From Candidatus Binataceae bacterium (lineage in GTDB: Bacteria > Desulfobacterota > Binatia > Binatales > Binataceae), in assembly GCA_035650475.1 (NCBI GenBank), contig DASRHP010000004.1, positions 124,001 to 188,000 on the forward strand: a stretch of 64,000 nucleotides of DNA, read 5' to 3'. Shown here one piece after another: positions 35,326-43,718 of this stretch. A program made the position numbers and the translations under genes. Under the pieces are notes generated by a model. That model was not told the DNA's origin. It saw only the letters and a list, made by a program, of their open reading frames with translations, and ran no database searches. How positions within the stretch are numbered: position 1 is the first letter of the stretch; each line of letters begins with the position of its first letter.

Positions 35326-37020
35326 ATGTTGACACGAGTGCTGAAGTTTCGCGGAGCAATCACAAGCTTTCTGTGCGCGGTATGGCTTGCGGCATTGTTG
35401 GCGCCCGGCCTGGCTTCTGCGCAGGCCTCGGCGAGCGCGTCGGCTGCAAGCGCGCCGGCCAAACCAATAACCGACGCCGACTTGAAAAGCGTCGCGGGCC
35501 CCACCGCCGACGCGCTTGCCAAGGGCGATCCGGGCGGCACGCTGACCGGAAGCGCCAACGACGTCGTGGTGTCCGACCCGAAGAAAGGGCTGACGCTGTC
35601 CGACCTCGTTAACATGGTCGGTCAGAACCGGATCGCGATTAATTTCGTGTGGACCTTGATTACCGGCTATCTGGTGATGTTCATGCAGGCCGGATTTGCG
35701 GCGGTCGAGACCGGCTTGTGCCGCGCCAAGAACGCGAATCATACCATGATGATGAATTTCATGGTGTATGGGTTTGGACTGTTCGCCTACTGGGTTATGG
35801 GATTCGCCATCCAGCAGGGCGGATGCGCACCGATTGCCAATCTCGGCGGACTCAGTCCGCTCAACAGTGAGTTTACGGTCCACTTCCTCGCCGGCAAACC
35901 ATGGGGCCTGTTCGGCGAGAAGGGCTTTTTCCTCAGCGGTTCGACCTACGACGTGGGGATCATGGTGATGTTCCTGTTCCAGATGGTTTTCATGGATACC
36001 GCGACCACCATCGTCACCGGTGCCGCCGCCGAGCGCTGGAAGTTTGCCGCCTTTGCGGTTTCGACCTTTTTCCTCGGCGCCATCACTTATCCCCTGTTCG
36101 GCAACTGGGCGTGGGGCGGCGGCTGGCTGTCGCAGCTCGGCGTCAACTACGGTCTCGGCCACGGCTATTGCGATTTCGCCGGCTCCGGCGTCGTCCACGC
36201 CGTGGGCGGTATGACGGCGCTCGCGGTATCGATGATCATCGGACCACGTATTGGAAAGTATACCCGCAGCGGCAAGCCCAACCCGATGCCGGGGCATGAT
36301 ATCACCATGGTGTTAATCGGCTGCTTCATCCTCGCTTTCGGCTGGTTCGGCTTCAATCCGGGCAGCACGCTGGGCGCTTCGGGCGCGGGCAATCTGCGTA
36401 TCGGATCGATCGCCGTCAACACGATGCTTGCGGGGTGCACGGGCTCGTTCGGCGCCGTCCTCTATATGTGGATCCGTTTCGGCAAACCCGACGCCTCGAT
36501 GTCGGCCAACGGCCTGCTTGCCGGCCTGGTCGCAATCACGGCGCCCAGCGGGTTCGTCAACACGGTAGGCGCGGCGATTATCGGATTCGTGGCGGGGCTG
36601 TTGGTTTGTCTCAGCGTCGAGTTCGTCGAACGCATAATGAAGGTGGACGATCCGGTGGGCGCGATTTCGGTCCACGGCACATGCGGCCTGTGGGGAGTGC
36701 TCTCGGTAGGTCTGTTCGCTGACGGCACCAGCAATTTCGGTGGCAGCTGGAACGGCGTCAACGGTTCCGTGACCGGGCTGTTCTATGGCGACCCGCGTCA
36801 ATTGGTCGCCCAACTGATCGGCTGCGCCACTCTGGTCGGGATCATTTTCACCCTCTCGTATCTCTTCAACCTGCTGGTGGACGTTGTGGTGGGTCAGCGC
36901 GTGAGCGCGCAGAGCGAACTTGAAGGGCTCGATCTGCCCGAAATGGGCGCGCTAGGCTACCCGGAGTTCCAGTTGGTGACACCGGGCACCGGGCGTTCAA
37001 TCGAAATTGCCGCGGACTGA
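35326..37020 (+). CDS. amt: Ammonium transporter (Amt family) with signal peptide
   Basis: The 564-residue protein begins with a signal peptide (cleavage likely after ASAQA) and an Ala-rich, about 70-residue linker, then the 11-span Amt core. Both pore histidines are visible, in DFAGSGVVHAVGG and ISVHGTCGLWG. It moves ammonium into the cell and is normally gated by a PII protein, which is encoded 0.8 kb downstream. The long extracytoplasmic leader before the first core helix is more extended than in E. coli AmtB. Confidence 0.95.
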   Translation: MLTRVLKFRGAITSFLCAVWLAALLAPGLASAQASASASAASAPAKPITDADLKSVAGPTADALAKGDPGGTLTGSANDVVVSDPKKGLTLSDLVNMVGQNRIAINFVWTLITGYLVMFMQAGFAAVETGLCRAKNANHTMMMNFMVYGFGLFAYWVMGFAIQQGGCAPIANLGGLSPLNSEFTVHFLAGKPWGLFGEKGFFLSGSTYDVGIMVMFLFQMVFMDTATTIVTGAAAERWKFAAFAVSTFFLGAITYPLFGNWAWGGGWLSQLGVNYGLGHGYCDFAGSGVVHAVGGMTALAVSMIIGPRIGKYTRSGKPNPMPGHDITMVLIGCFILAFGWFGFNPGSTLGASGAGNLRIGSIAVNTMLAGCTGSFGAVLYMWIRFGKPDASMSANGLLAGLVAITAPSGFVNTVGAAIIGFVAGLLVCLSVEFVERIMKVDDPVGAISVHGTCGLWGVLSVGLFADGTSNFGGSWNGVNGSVTGLFYGDPRQLVAQLIGCATLVGIIFTLSYLFNLLVDVVVGQRVSAQSELEGLDLPEMGALGYPEFQLVTPGTGRSIEIAAD

Positions 37021-37035
37021 AGGAGGCAGCGGAAA

Positions 37036-37128
37036 ATGGCCGGACAACTGATCTTTGGAATCCTGGTGCTGCTGGTATTCGCAGGCTGGCAGTTCGTCAA
37101 ACCGGGCAAGAGCATTTTCGACAAGTAG
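37036..37128 (+). CDS. Very small membrane protein, 30 aa, after amt
   Basis: An AGGAGG ribosome site at 37021-37026 precedes ATG 37036, and the frame encodes 30 residues with one hydrophobic helix (LIFGILVLLVFAGW) and a basic, polar end (KPGKSIFDK). The strong site, tight placement 15 bp after amt and typical small-membrane-protein shape favour a true gene. It may bind the transporter, but no homologue is known to me. Confidence 0.65.
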   Translation: MAGQLIFGILVLLVFAGWQFVKPGKSIFDK

Positions 37129-37144
37129 GTGTATCCATCGGCGG

Positions 37145-37642
37145 GTGGTTGAGGTGGAAGCTCATCTCGAAGCAGGCGGCCTGTCCGTGGCCAAACGATC
37201 GACCCCGATTATTCGTGATCCGCAGCTTTTGCTGGCCAGGGGGATCGAGCTAATCGAGCGCAATCGCTTCGCGGAGGCGGCCGCTGTGTTGGAGCAGGCG
37301 GTCGAGCTCGATCCCGCAGCGCCGACCGCTTACCTCGCATTGGGTATAGCACTGGGGCGGTTGCTGCGCATCCCCGAGGCGGCCGCGGCGCTCGAGCGCG
37401 CTGCTGAGCTCGATCCGACGGGATTCTTCCCGCGCTACCGGCTCGGCGAACTCTATATGCGGATCGGCGTTCCGACCCGCGCGCGGGAACATTTGCAGCT
37501 CGCGATGGATCTCAGTACCGCCGCCGAGGAGCGCAGGATGGTGCGCGAACTGCTGGCCAGCGACGACCGGCGCGGCGCCAAACGGGTTTGGCGCCCCGAC
37601 TTCTCACGCCTGCTCGGCAGGCGGCGCAGAGGCAAACGGTGA
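37145..37642 (+). CDS. TPR protein of the ammonium operon
   Basis: The protein of about 165 residues has two or three tetratricopeptide units (GIELIERNRFAEAAAVLEQAVELDPAAPTAY is cut here into RFAEAAAVLEQAVELDP, then IPEAAAALERAAELDP, then PTRAREHLQLAMDLS) and a basic tail (GRRRRGKR). TPRs are protein-binding scaffolds. The start is unclear: GTG 37145, 37154 or 37187. Its stop overlaps the next small gene (GTGA). Confidence 0.75.
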   Translation: MVEVEAHLEAGGLSVAKRSTPIIRDPQLLLARGIELIERNRFAEAAAVLEQAVELDPAAPTAYLALGIALGRLLRIPEAAAALERAAELDPTGFFPRYRLGELYMRIGVPTRAREHLQLAMDLSTAAEERRMVRELLASDDRRGAKRVWRPDFSRLLGRRRRGKR

Positions 37643-37791
37643 CGCGCGGGCGTTATGCGATGTTGACCGCGGGTGCCGGGTTGATCGCAGGCGCGGTCGC
37701 AATCTGCATCCTCGATGCGCCGGTTGTTCCTGCGATCTTCGGCGTAGTAACCGCCATAGGGCTCCTCCTCGTGCGCAGGCCCGGGGATTAG
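37639..37791 (+). CDS. Small membrane protein, 50 aa, before glnK
   Basis: A GTG start overlaps the TPR gene stop by 4 bp. The protein has two hydrophobic stretches (LTAGAGLIAGAVAICIL and AIFGVVTAIGLLLV) and a polar tip. No family is recognised. The coupling and the operon position support a real gene. Confidence 0.55.
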   Translation: MTRGRYAMLTAGAGLIAGAVAICILDAPVVPAIFGVVTAIGLLLVRRPGD

Positions 37792-38148
<357 letters not shown>

Positions 38149-38166
38149 AAGGCGGAATGGTTCCTG

Positions 38167-39177
38167 ATGGCAATCGTTCTCGGCGCGATTCTGGCGGCCG
38201 CGCTCGTCGGTCCGGTGCTGATCAAGAGCGTCGAACGCAACCTCGAAGCCTTCTTCCTGTGCGCTGGCGCGCTGGCGGCCGTAGCTGGAGGCCAGTTCGG
38301 ATGGCCGCTGCTGCGGGCTGCCGCACGCGAGCCGATTGCCCTGAGCCTTGCAGTTCTGGGCTTCGGCACGCTCGCGCGCCTGGCGCGGCCCCGGCTCGAT
38401 CGCTGGTTCGAGAATCTGCTGCGCACGACGTCGCCGCGTGCCGTCTATTCCATCCTCATCCTCGCCCTTGGCTTGCTCGCGAGCGTGATCACGGCGGTCG
38501 TCGCCGCGCTATTCCTGGTCGAGGCGATCGCGCTGATGAAGCTGGATCGGCGCAGTGAGATTGCGACCGTGGTGCTTGCCTGCTTCGCCATCGGGCTCGG
38601 CGCGGCGCTCACTCCGATCGGCGAGCCGCTGGGCACGATCGCGACGGCGGCGGTCGCAAAGGATTTCTGGTATCTGGCGCGGCTGCTGGGCCCGCTGGTC
38701 GTCGCTGGCATCGCAATCGTCGCTGCTATCGCCATGCTGCTGCCGGTTGCGCGCGGCGGCTCCCTGCATGCCGGGCCGGTCGAGCAGAGTTGGCGCGACG
38801 TTTTCGTCCGCGCGGGCAAGGTCTACATGTTCGTCGCGGGGCTGGTGGGCCTTTCGTGGGGACTGCGGCCGCTAGTAGACGTGTATATCAGCCGGATTCC
38901 GGCCGAACTGCTGTTCTGGCTGAATAGCATCTCCGCCTTGGTCGATAACGCCACCTTGACCGCGGCCGAGATCGGTCCGAGCCTCAGCGCGGCACAGCAG
39001 CGCGCGGTGCTCATGGGCCTGCTGATCAGCGGTGGCATGCTGATACCGGGAAATATCCCCAACATCGTCGCCGCAGGGCGGTTGGGAATCGGCAGCCGTG
39101 AATGGGCCGCGGTCGGCCTCCTCGCCGGGTTGCCGCTGATGGCCCTGTGTTTTCTCACGCTCCGCTGGATAGGCTGA
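38167..39177 (+). CDS. DUF1646-like ion transporter
   Basis: The 336-residue protein has about ten spans. TPIGEPLGTIA and GGMLIPGNIPNIVAAGRLGI are the paired re-entrant-type motifs of the ion transporter superfamily, and the whole fits DUF1646, a putative cation transporter family. It follows glnK by 18 bp, so it appears to be the last gene of the nitrogen operon. An ion-linked role in ammonium handling is inference. Confidence 0.75.
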   Translation: MAIVLGAILAAALVGPVLIKSVERNLEAFFLCAGALAAVAGGQFGWPLLRAAAREPIALSLAVLGFGTLARLARPRLDRWFENLLRTTSPRAVYSILILALGLLASVITAVVAALFLVEAIALMKLDRRSEIATVVLACFAIGLGAALTPIGEPLGTIATAAVAKDFWYLARLLGPLVVAGIAIVAAIAMLLPVARGGSLHAGPVEQSWRDVFVRAGKVYMFVAGLVGLSWGLRPLVDVYISRIPAELLFWLNSISALVDNATLTAAEIGPSLSAAQQRAVLMGLLISGGMLIPGNIPNIVAAGRLGIGSREWAAVGLLAGLPLMALCFLTLRWIG

Positions 39178-39188
39178 AGAGCCGTGCC

Positions 39189-40097
39189 TCATTGCCGCGA
39201 GTCGCCCGTCGCCCGGCATCCGCGGGCTTGGCCGCAAGACCCGCGTGGGCTTACACGAGCGAGCGACCGCAGCCTGCGCTTGAGGCCTGTCGCGCGCGGC
39301 AGCCAACCATACGCGCCCGTGAGCTTGAGATGGAACTCCAGCGGCCAGTCGGTCGGGTCGACGCGGATACGTCCGATTACGAACTCCGGGCGCGACATGG
39401 TCGACGGGGGGAGGGCGAGAAAGACCCGGCGATATCCCACCTCGCGACATTTGTTCACCAGCGCGTCGTTGAAGGCGCCAAAAGGGAACGAAAAGAGCGT
39501 GACCCTGGTGTTCAGGATGTCTTCCAGAGCGCTGCGAGAGTCTTCGAGTTCCGACCAGGCCACATCTTCGTCGAGCGTAGTCAGGCGCGCATGAGTCGAG
39601 GTATGCGATCCCACGCACACCAGATCACTGGCGATCCCTTTGAGCTCCTCCTCGGTGGCCAGGCGATCCCGGGGTTGGCCGAGACTATCGCCGAGATAGT
39701 TTGGAATCGCGAAGATCGTGACCGGAATCGCGCGACTCTCGAGCTCCGGCAAGGCGTTCTCGATGAAGCTCAGCCATCCATCATCAGCGGTGACCATTAC
39801 GTAACGCCGCCCGGGCTTCATCTGCGGGATCTCGTCAGCCCGGATCGGCATTGCCCATCGCAGCAGGTGATCCATCTGTCTTGCGAAGCGGTCTCGCTGC
39901 TCGCGCGGCACCTGATGATAATAAATCGCGACAACCTCCGCCGGTGGGTTGGACCCCATAAGCCGACGCGTCAGCCGGACAAGCTCCCGCGCGGCATAGT
40001 AGACCGACGAGAGCGCAAGCTTGGCGAGTCTGCTGCGCAGGGTCGGGTCAAACGGCGGCATAACGGGGTTGGGCTGGGCGCCCGCAACCTGGTCCAT
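39189..40097 (-). CDS. Polysaccharide deacetylase (NodB/CE4 family)
   Basis: The 302-residue protein has the CE4 metal site: Asp-Asp in VMVTADDGWLSF and the His pair in CVGSHTSTHARL, with a FPFGAFND segment matching motif three. These enzymes remove N-acetyl groups from chitin-, peptidoglycan- or exopolysaccharide-like polymers. No clear signal peptide is visible; the N-terminal helix near residues 25-40 may be an anchor. It heads the envelope-polymer region and is convergent with the nitrogen operon, only 11 bp away. Confidence 0.88.
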   Translation of the reverse strand: MDQVAGAQPNPVMPPFDPTLRSRLAKLALSSVYYAARELVRLTRRLMGSNPPAEVVAIYYHQVPREQRDRFARQMDHLLRWAMPIRADEIPQMKPGRRYVMVTADDGWLSFIENALPELESRAIPVTIFAIPNYLGDSLGQPRDRLATEEELKGIASDLVCVGSHTSTHARLTTLDEDVAWSELEDSRSALEDILNTRVTLFSFPFGAFNDALVNKCREVGYRRVFLALPPSTMSRPEFVIGRIRVDPTDWPLEFHLKLTGAYGWLPRATGLKRRLRSLARVSPRGSCGQARGCRATGDSRQ

Positions 40098-40396
40098 GGC
40101 TGAGAAGACTCCTGGCCAGCGGCCTGGCGGCGACCGGTCCGCGCCGATGAGTTGTATTCGGAACTAAGGACAGGTTCGAGCAAGCGGTATGCCGACAGTT
40201 TTTGCCGAAGCTAGCTCAATTTCATCTAATTTCTTTTGAGTTAATGACTGAACCCGTAAGGACCGCGATAAGCAATAGTGAAAATCTTACCTCAGTCATA
40301 ATGGCCAGCATCGGTCAGTTTTGCGCTACGGCGGCTGCGCCCCTGGGCGGTAGACGTCATCTGGCTCTGAGGCTGGCAGCGGCGCCCGGCGCGCTC
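40098..40396. other. AT-richer intergenic stretch upstream of the deacetylase
   Basis: These 299 bases hold no supported gene. The part near 40,190-40,320 is clearly more AT-rich than its surroundings and should carry the deacetylase promoter. Confidence 0.5.
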
Positions 40397-41272
40397 TTAC
40401 GGGCTAGTAGGGCGCAACGCGGTCCACGGCTTGGTCGTCAGGTATCCCTGCGTCTCGCGTATGTACGGCAGCGAACTCGGAGTGTACCAGCCGCCGGAAT
40501 AGTGCATCCCGATGCATCCCCACAGGATGCGCGCGAGGTCGCCGCTGGCGATGTCGGCGGCGTAGGTGTTCGGCTGCTGCGCGGCGCTCGCGAAATAGCT
40601 TGCGTAGTCGCCGTTCATGCAGGCGCGCTGATCGGCGCCCCGGTAGTCAGCATTGAAGGCCGTCGAGTCCTTGATCATGGGCCAGGTGCCCCAAGCGTAG
40701 TAGACCTTGGTCTGTAGAATTCCCCAGGATTGGTAGCAGCAGCCGGGACAGCCGAGGTTCCACAGGGCCGTGAAGGCGCCCTGCACGCATTGGCTGCGCA
40801 GGGTTCGCTTGTCGCCGCCGCCATCGCCCGGATTTGGCCCGCCCTGCCTCCACTTGCTTTCCGTCCACGCCTGGGCGCGCATGACGTCCTCGTCGATGCC
40901 CCATTTGCACGCGGCCCAGCGCAGAATCATGTCGGTCGAGCCCTGGTAATGGCCGTCAACCAGGAAAAAATCCGAGGCCGGCGGATTCGATCCAAAGACC
41001 GGGTGTTTGTAGAAGTTGAGGAGCTGCGAAACCGCAGGCTCGGTGTGGTTGAAAGGAATGTTCTGCGGCCTCGTCTCGGGACTGGGAGGAATCGCCGCCG
41101 CACAGTACTGCCCCGATGGCAGCGCGGCATGCGGCGGCAGCGTCCTGAAGTGCAAATCCACCCCGGCGGCGGGCGCCCGACTGGCGCTCGGCAAAATCAC
41201 GAGGGCACACACGGCCGCCGTTGTTAGCGCCACGATCGAGGCGGCTGCTGTTTGTCGAGCGAGCCGGTTCAT
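40397..41272 (-). CDS. Secreted Cys-rich lysozyme/transglycosylase-like protein
   Basis: The 291-residue protein begins with a signal peptide (AAASIVALTTAAVCALVIL). The mid-part CKWGIDEDVMRAQAWTESKW resembles the start of a lysozyme-like fold, where an ExK/ES glutamate is catalytic, and is followed by SWGILQTK as in soluble transglycosylases. At least ten cysteines are spread over the protein, so disulfides are likely. It may cut or remodel glycan in the envelope. Its ATG overlaps the methyltransferase stop. Confidence 0.7.
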   Translation of the reverse strand: MNRLARQTAAASIVALTTAAVCALVILPSASRAPAAGVDLHFRTLPPHAALPSGQYCAAAIPPSPETRPQNIPFNHTEPAVSQLLNFYKHPVFGSNPPASDFFLVDGHYQGSTDMILRWAACKWGIDEDVMRAQAWTESKWRQGGPNPGDGGGDKRTLRSQCVQGAFTALWNLGCPGCCYQSWGILQTKVYYAWGTWPMIKDSTAFNADYRGADQRACMNGDYASYFASAAQQPNTYAADIASGDLARILWGCIGMHYSGGWYTPSSLPYIRETQGYLTTKPWTALRPTSP

Positions 41273-41910
41273 CGCTTGATATCCACGACCGGTTCGCCGG
41301 CTTTTCGTGTCTGCCAGACCGATATTGGCCATTTCAGCCCGCGAAGCTGCCAGGAAGCGGCGCGTATCAGCCAGGTTCGCGCCGCCAATACCTCTTCATG
41401 GACCGGGTTGACGTATACGATCCGCGCGCGACGCGGCCCTGCGGCGAGCCCATGTTCCATCTTCGCCAGCACCTCGCGGAGGGTTTCGGGCCCGAAGGGA
41501 TTGAAAAGATAGAAGACGGTGCCCTGCGTGAAATCGAATTCCTGCGCCTTCGCGCGAATCAACGATGTCGCTGCGCGCGCGCGGCGCAGGCGCCCGACGT
41601 TAAGCGCGGCCAGCTCGTGGAGAACGCCGACATCCTCGACCCCGATTGCACGTTGGATGTTGTAAGTGGCGGCGCAGCACACCGCGCGGCCCTTGCCGGA
41701 GCCGAGGTCAACGAACACGTCATCGGGCTTAAGCGACAGGCGATCGAGGATCTCGAAAATTGCCGAATACGGAACGGTCGCATAATAGCGATGCTCTCCG
41801 GAGAGCGCGTCGCCCTCGCCGTATCGGCCGCGGGTTGAAATGCCGAGGCGGTACTCCCAAAACAGGCTGTGGGCCGCCGAAGACAGCGATGTGAGCCGGT
41901 TCGCCGCCAT
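41269..41910 (-). CDS. SAM-dependent methyltransferase-like protein (DOT1-type fold)
   Basis: The 213-residue protein has a class I SAM-binding motif VFVDLGSGKGRAVCCAA, a later IGVEDVG acidic loop and an NPFG motif (FYLFNPFGPETL) as in DOT1/N-methyltransferase-like proteins. The substrate is unknown. Start at 41910 (MAANRL) is chosen because the upstream gene ends at 41916. Its stop overlaps the start of the Cys-rich secreted protein. Confidence 0.72.
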   Translation of the reverse strand: MAANRLTSLSSAAHSLFWEYRLGISTRGRYGEGDALSGEHRYYATVPYSAIFEILDRLSLKPDDVFVDLGSGKGRAVCCAATYNIQRAIGVEDVGVLHELAALNVGRLRRARAATSLIRAKAQEFDFTQGTVFYLFNPFGPETLREVLAKMEHGLAAGPRRARIVYVNPVHEEVLAARTWLIRAASWQLRGLKWPISVWQTRKAGEPVVDIKR

Positions 41911-41915
41911 TATAG

Positions 41916-42815
41916 TCAATGCGACGGCCGCGCCGAGGGCCGCTCGATGTCTCGGCGGATCTCCTCCAGCGGCAGGTCCCTCCATCGCTCGCCGGCCCGT
42001 TGAACCGCCCGGCGCCTTTTCCCACGGCCGGTCAGTTTGGTGATCAATGCGAATGCCGAGTTGCCGATTATCGGCGTGCCCGCGAGCCAATAGTTGTGCT
42101 CGCGCACGAGCTCCCCGCCGAACTGGAGCTTGAACCGGTTGATGCCGGGATCATCGACGGGGCTGATACCGCCCAAATCATACATCGCGAAGCCGGTTTC
42201 CCGATATTTCTGAAACTCGAGCCAGTGCAGGTAGATATTTGCGATTCCTGCGACGCGGGAAGTGTCGGGATCCTGGAAGCGACGGCTTACCGAGTACAGC
42301 AGCCTGACCTTGCCGGCTTCTGGGTCGCGCATACACAAGTGGGCGCACAGCAACCGGTCGTCGAAATCGAGCAAGGAAAGCTCCGCGTGCGGGAAATAGC
42401 TGTGCGCCAGTTGGCGCGACATCGGAAAGAGAGCTCCATGCTTGTGTCGGACCAGCTCATTGAAGAACTCGACGAACTCGTCAACCATTCCGGTATTCTC
42501 CGCCGATGCGTCGTGGCGGCGCAGCCTGATACGGCTGCCGAGCTTTTCGGCCCGGCGAATCAAATTGCGCGTCGTCGAACTGAAGCGGCTGAAGATCTCG
42601 TCCAGCGAACGGCGCAGCTCCACGCAGAGCGTCAGGCTCAAGTGGTGCTCGATGACGGTGCTGGCGGTGCCGCTGACGTCGGCGCTTGCGCATTCGACGC
42701 GCGCTATGTGCGTCAACGGCAGTTCCTCCGCGAGCGACCGCAGGGCAGCATCGGAAGGAAACCAAACGATTCGATAAGGGATAAGCCCTTTGAGTTTTTT
42801 TCGTATTGTGATCAT
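41916..42815 (-). CDS. FemAB/GNAT-like acyltransferase, tandem copy 2
   Basis: The 299-residue protein begins MITIRKKLKGLIPYR and carries STTRNLIRRAEKLG (the FemAB-type basic helix), then IANIYLHWLEFQKYRETGFAMYDLGG. The family joins an acyl or amino-acyl group to a cell-wall or envelope acceptor. It is a clear paralogue of the next upstream gene, with the same N-terminus (KKL-GLIPYR) and the same LHW-YRE-G-YDLGG block. Which acyl donor is used is not known. Confidence 0.78.
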   Translation of the reverse strand: MITIRKKLKGLIPYRIVWFPSDAALRSLAEELPLTHIARVECASADVSGTASTVIEHHLSLTLCVELRRSLDEIFSRFSSTTRNLIRRAEKLGSRIRLRRHDASAENTGMVDEFVEFFNELVRHKHGALFPMSRQLAHSYFPHAELSLLDFDDRLLCAHLCMRDPEAGKVRLLYSVSRRFQDPDTSRVAGIANIYLHWLEFQKYRETGFAMYDLGGISPVDDPGINRFKLQFGGELVREHNYWLAGTPIIGNSAFALITKLTGRGKRRRAVQRAGERWRDLPLEEIRRDIERPSARPSH

Positions 42816-42875
42816 AGCCCTCACGCCGCGCGGCACGCACGAGGAACGTCAGCCTTTTTTCTCGTTCCCGGCGGA

Positions 42876-43688
42876 TCAGGGCCGCCGGTCATCCACGCCG
42901 TTGGTAAGCCGGCGCAGCATTCCGAATGAGGCGCACAGTCTCAGCAGTCCGCGCGCGACACGTGGTGAGCCGGCGCACAAGTAGGTATGCTCCTCGAGCA
43001 ACTGTCCACCGAACGAGGCCTTGAATCTATCCAGTCCCGTGTTCGCGCCGTTACTGAAGCCGCCGAGGTCGTAAGTCGACAGTCCTTCCTCGCGATAGCT
43101 ACGAAGTTCGTGCCAATGAAGATGGCAATTCAGAAGTGAACACAGACGCGCAGTCTCCGGATCGTCGAAGCGCCGGCTGGCCGAAAACAGAAGCCGTTCG
43201 CGCCCGGCCTCGGCATCGAGCAGGTTCAGATGGCCGCAGAGCGCGGCGCCATCGAGGTACAGCAGAAAGATGTCTGAACTTGCCGCGTAGAGGCGCAGCA
43301 GGCTCTCGCTTATCGGCGACACGCCGGTTCTTTTAGAACGGACAAAGTTGTTGTACAGGGCGAGAAAGTCGCGTGACGCGTCGGGGCCGTTGCGCACAAT
43401 CCTGACGCGATCGCTCAGCATCTCCGCCTGACGCAGCTTGCGCCGGGTGCTTTGCGACATGTCCTTCAGGATCGCATCCAGCGGCCGCTGCGCCTCGATA
43501 CAAATGGTGGTGCTCGTTTGGTGGCCCACGACAAAGCGCGAATGGTCAAGCTTCGCGCCGGTCCAGAAGAACCGGGCGATCTGGTGAGGCTTAAGGCTAT
43601 CGAGCGCGCGTGCCAGTGCGGACGCGCCGGGAAAGAACACGGTTCGGTACGGGATAAGGCCGCCCAATTTCTTGTCAATCGTGACCAT
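42876..43688 (-). CDS. FemAB/GNAT-like acyltransferase, tandem copy 1
   Basis: The 270-residue protein starts MVTIDKKLGGLIPYR and shares STRRKLRQAEML and LNCHLHWHELRSYREEGLSTYDLGG with copy 2, which follows 60 bp downstream. Both lie between a Wzx-like flippase and a methyltransferase gene. The duplication followed by divergence suggests two related acceptors or donors in the same polymer pathway. Confidence 0.78.
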   Translation of the reverse strand: MVTIDKKLGGLIPYRTVFFPGASALARALDSLKPHQIARFFWTGAKLDHSRFVVGHQTSTTICIEAQRPLDAILKDMSQSTRRKLRQAEMLSDRVRIVRNGPDASRDFLALYNNFVRSKRTGVSPISESLLRLYAASSDIFLLYLDGAALCGHLNLLDAEAGRERLLFSASRRFDDPETARLCSLLNCHLHWHELRSYREEGLSTYDLGGFSNGANTGLDRFKASFGGQLLEEHTYLCAGSPRVARGLLRLCASFGMLRRLTNGVDDRRP

Positions 43689-43718
43689 GTGGCTGATTAA
43701 TCAGAACGCGATCGTCGA

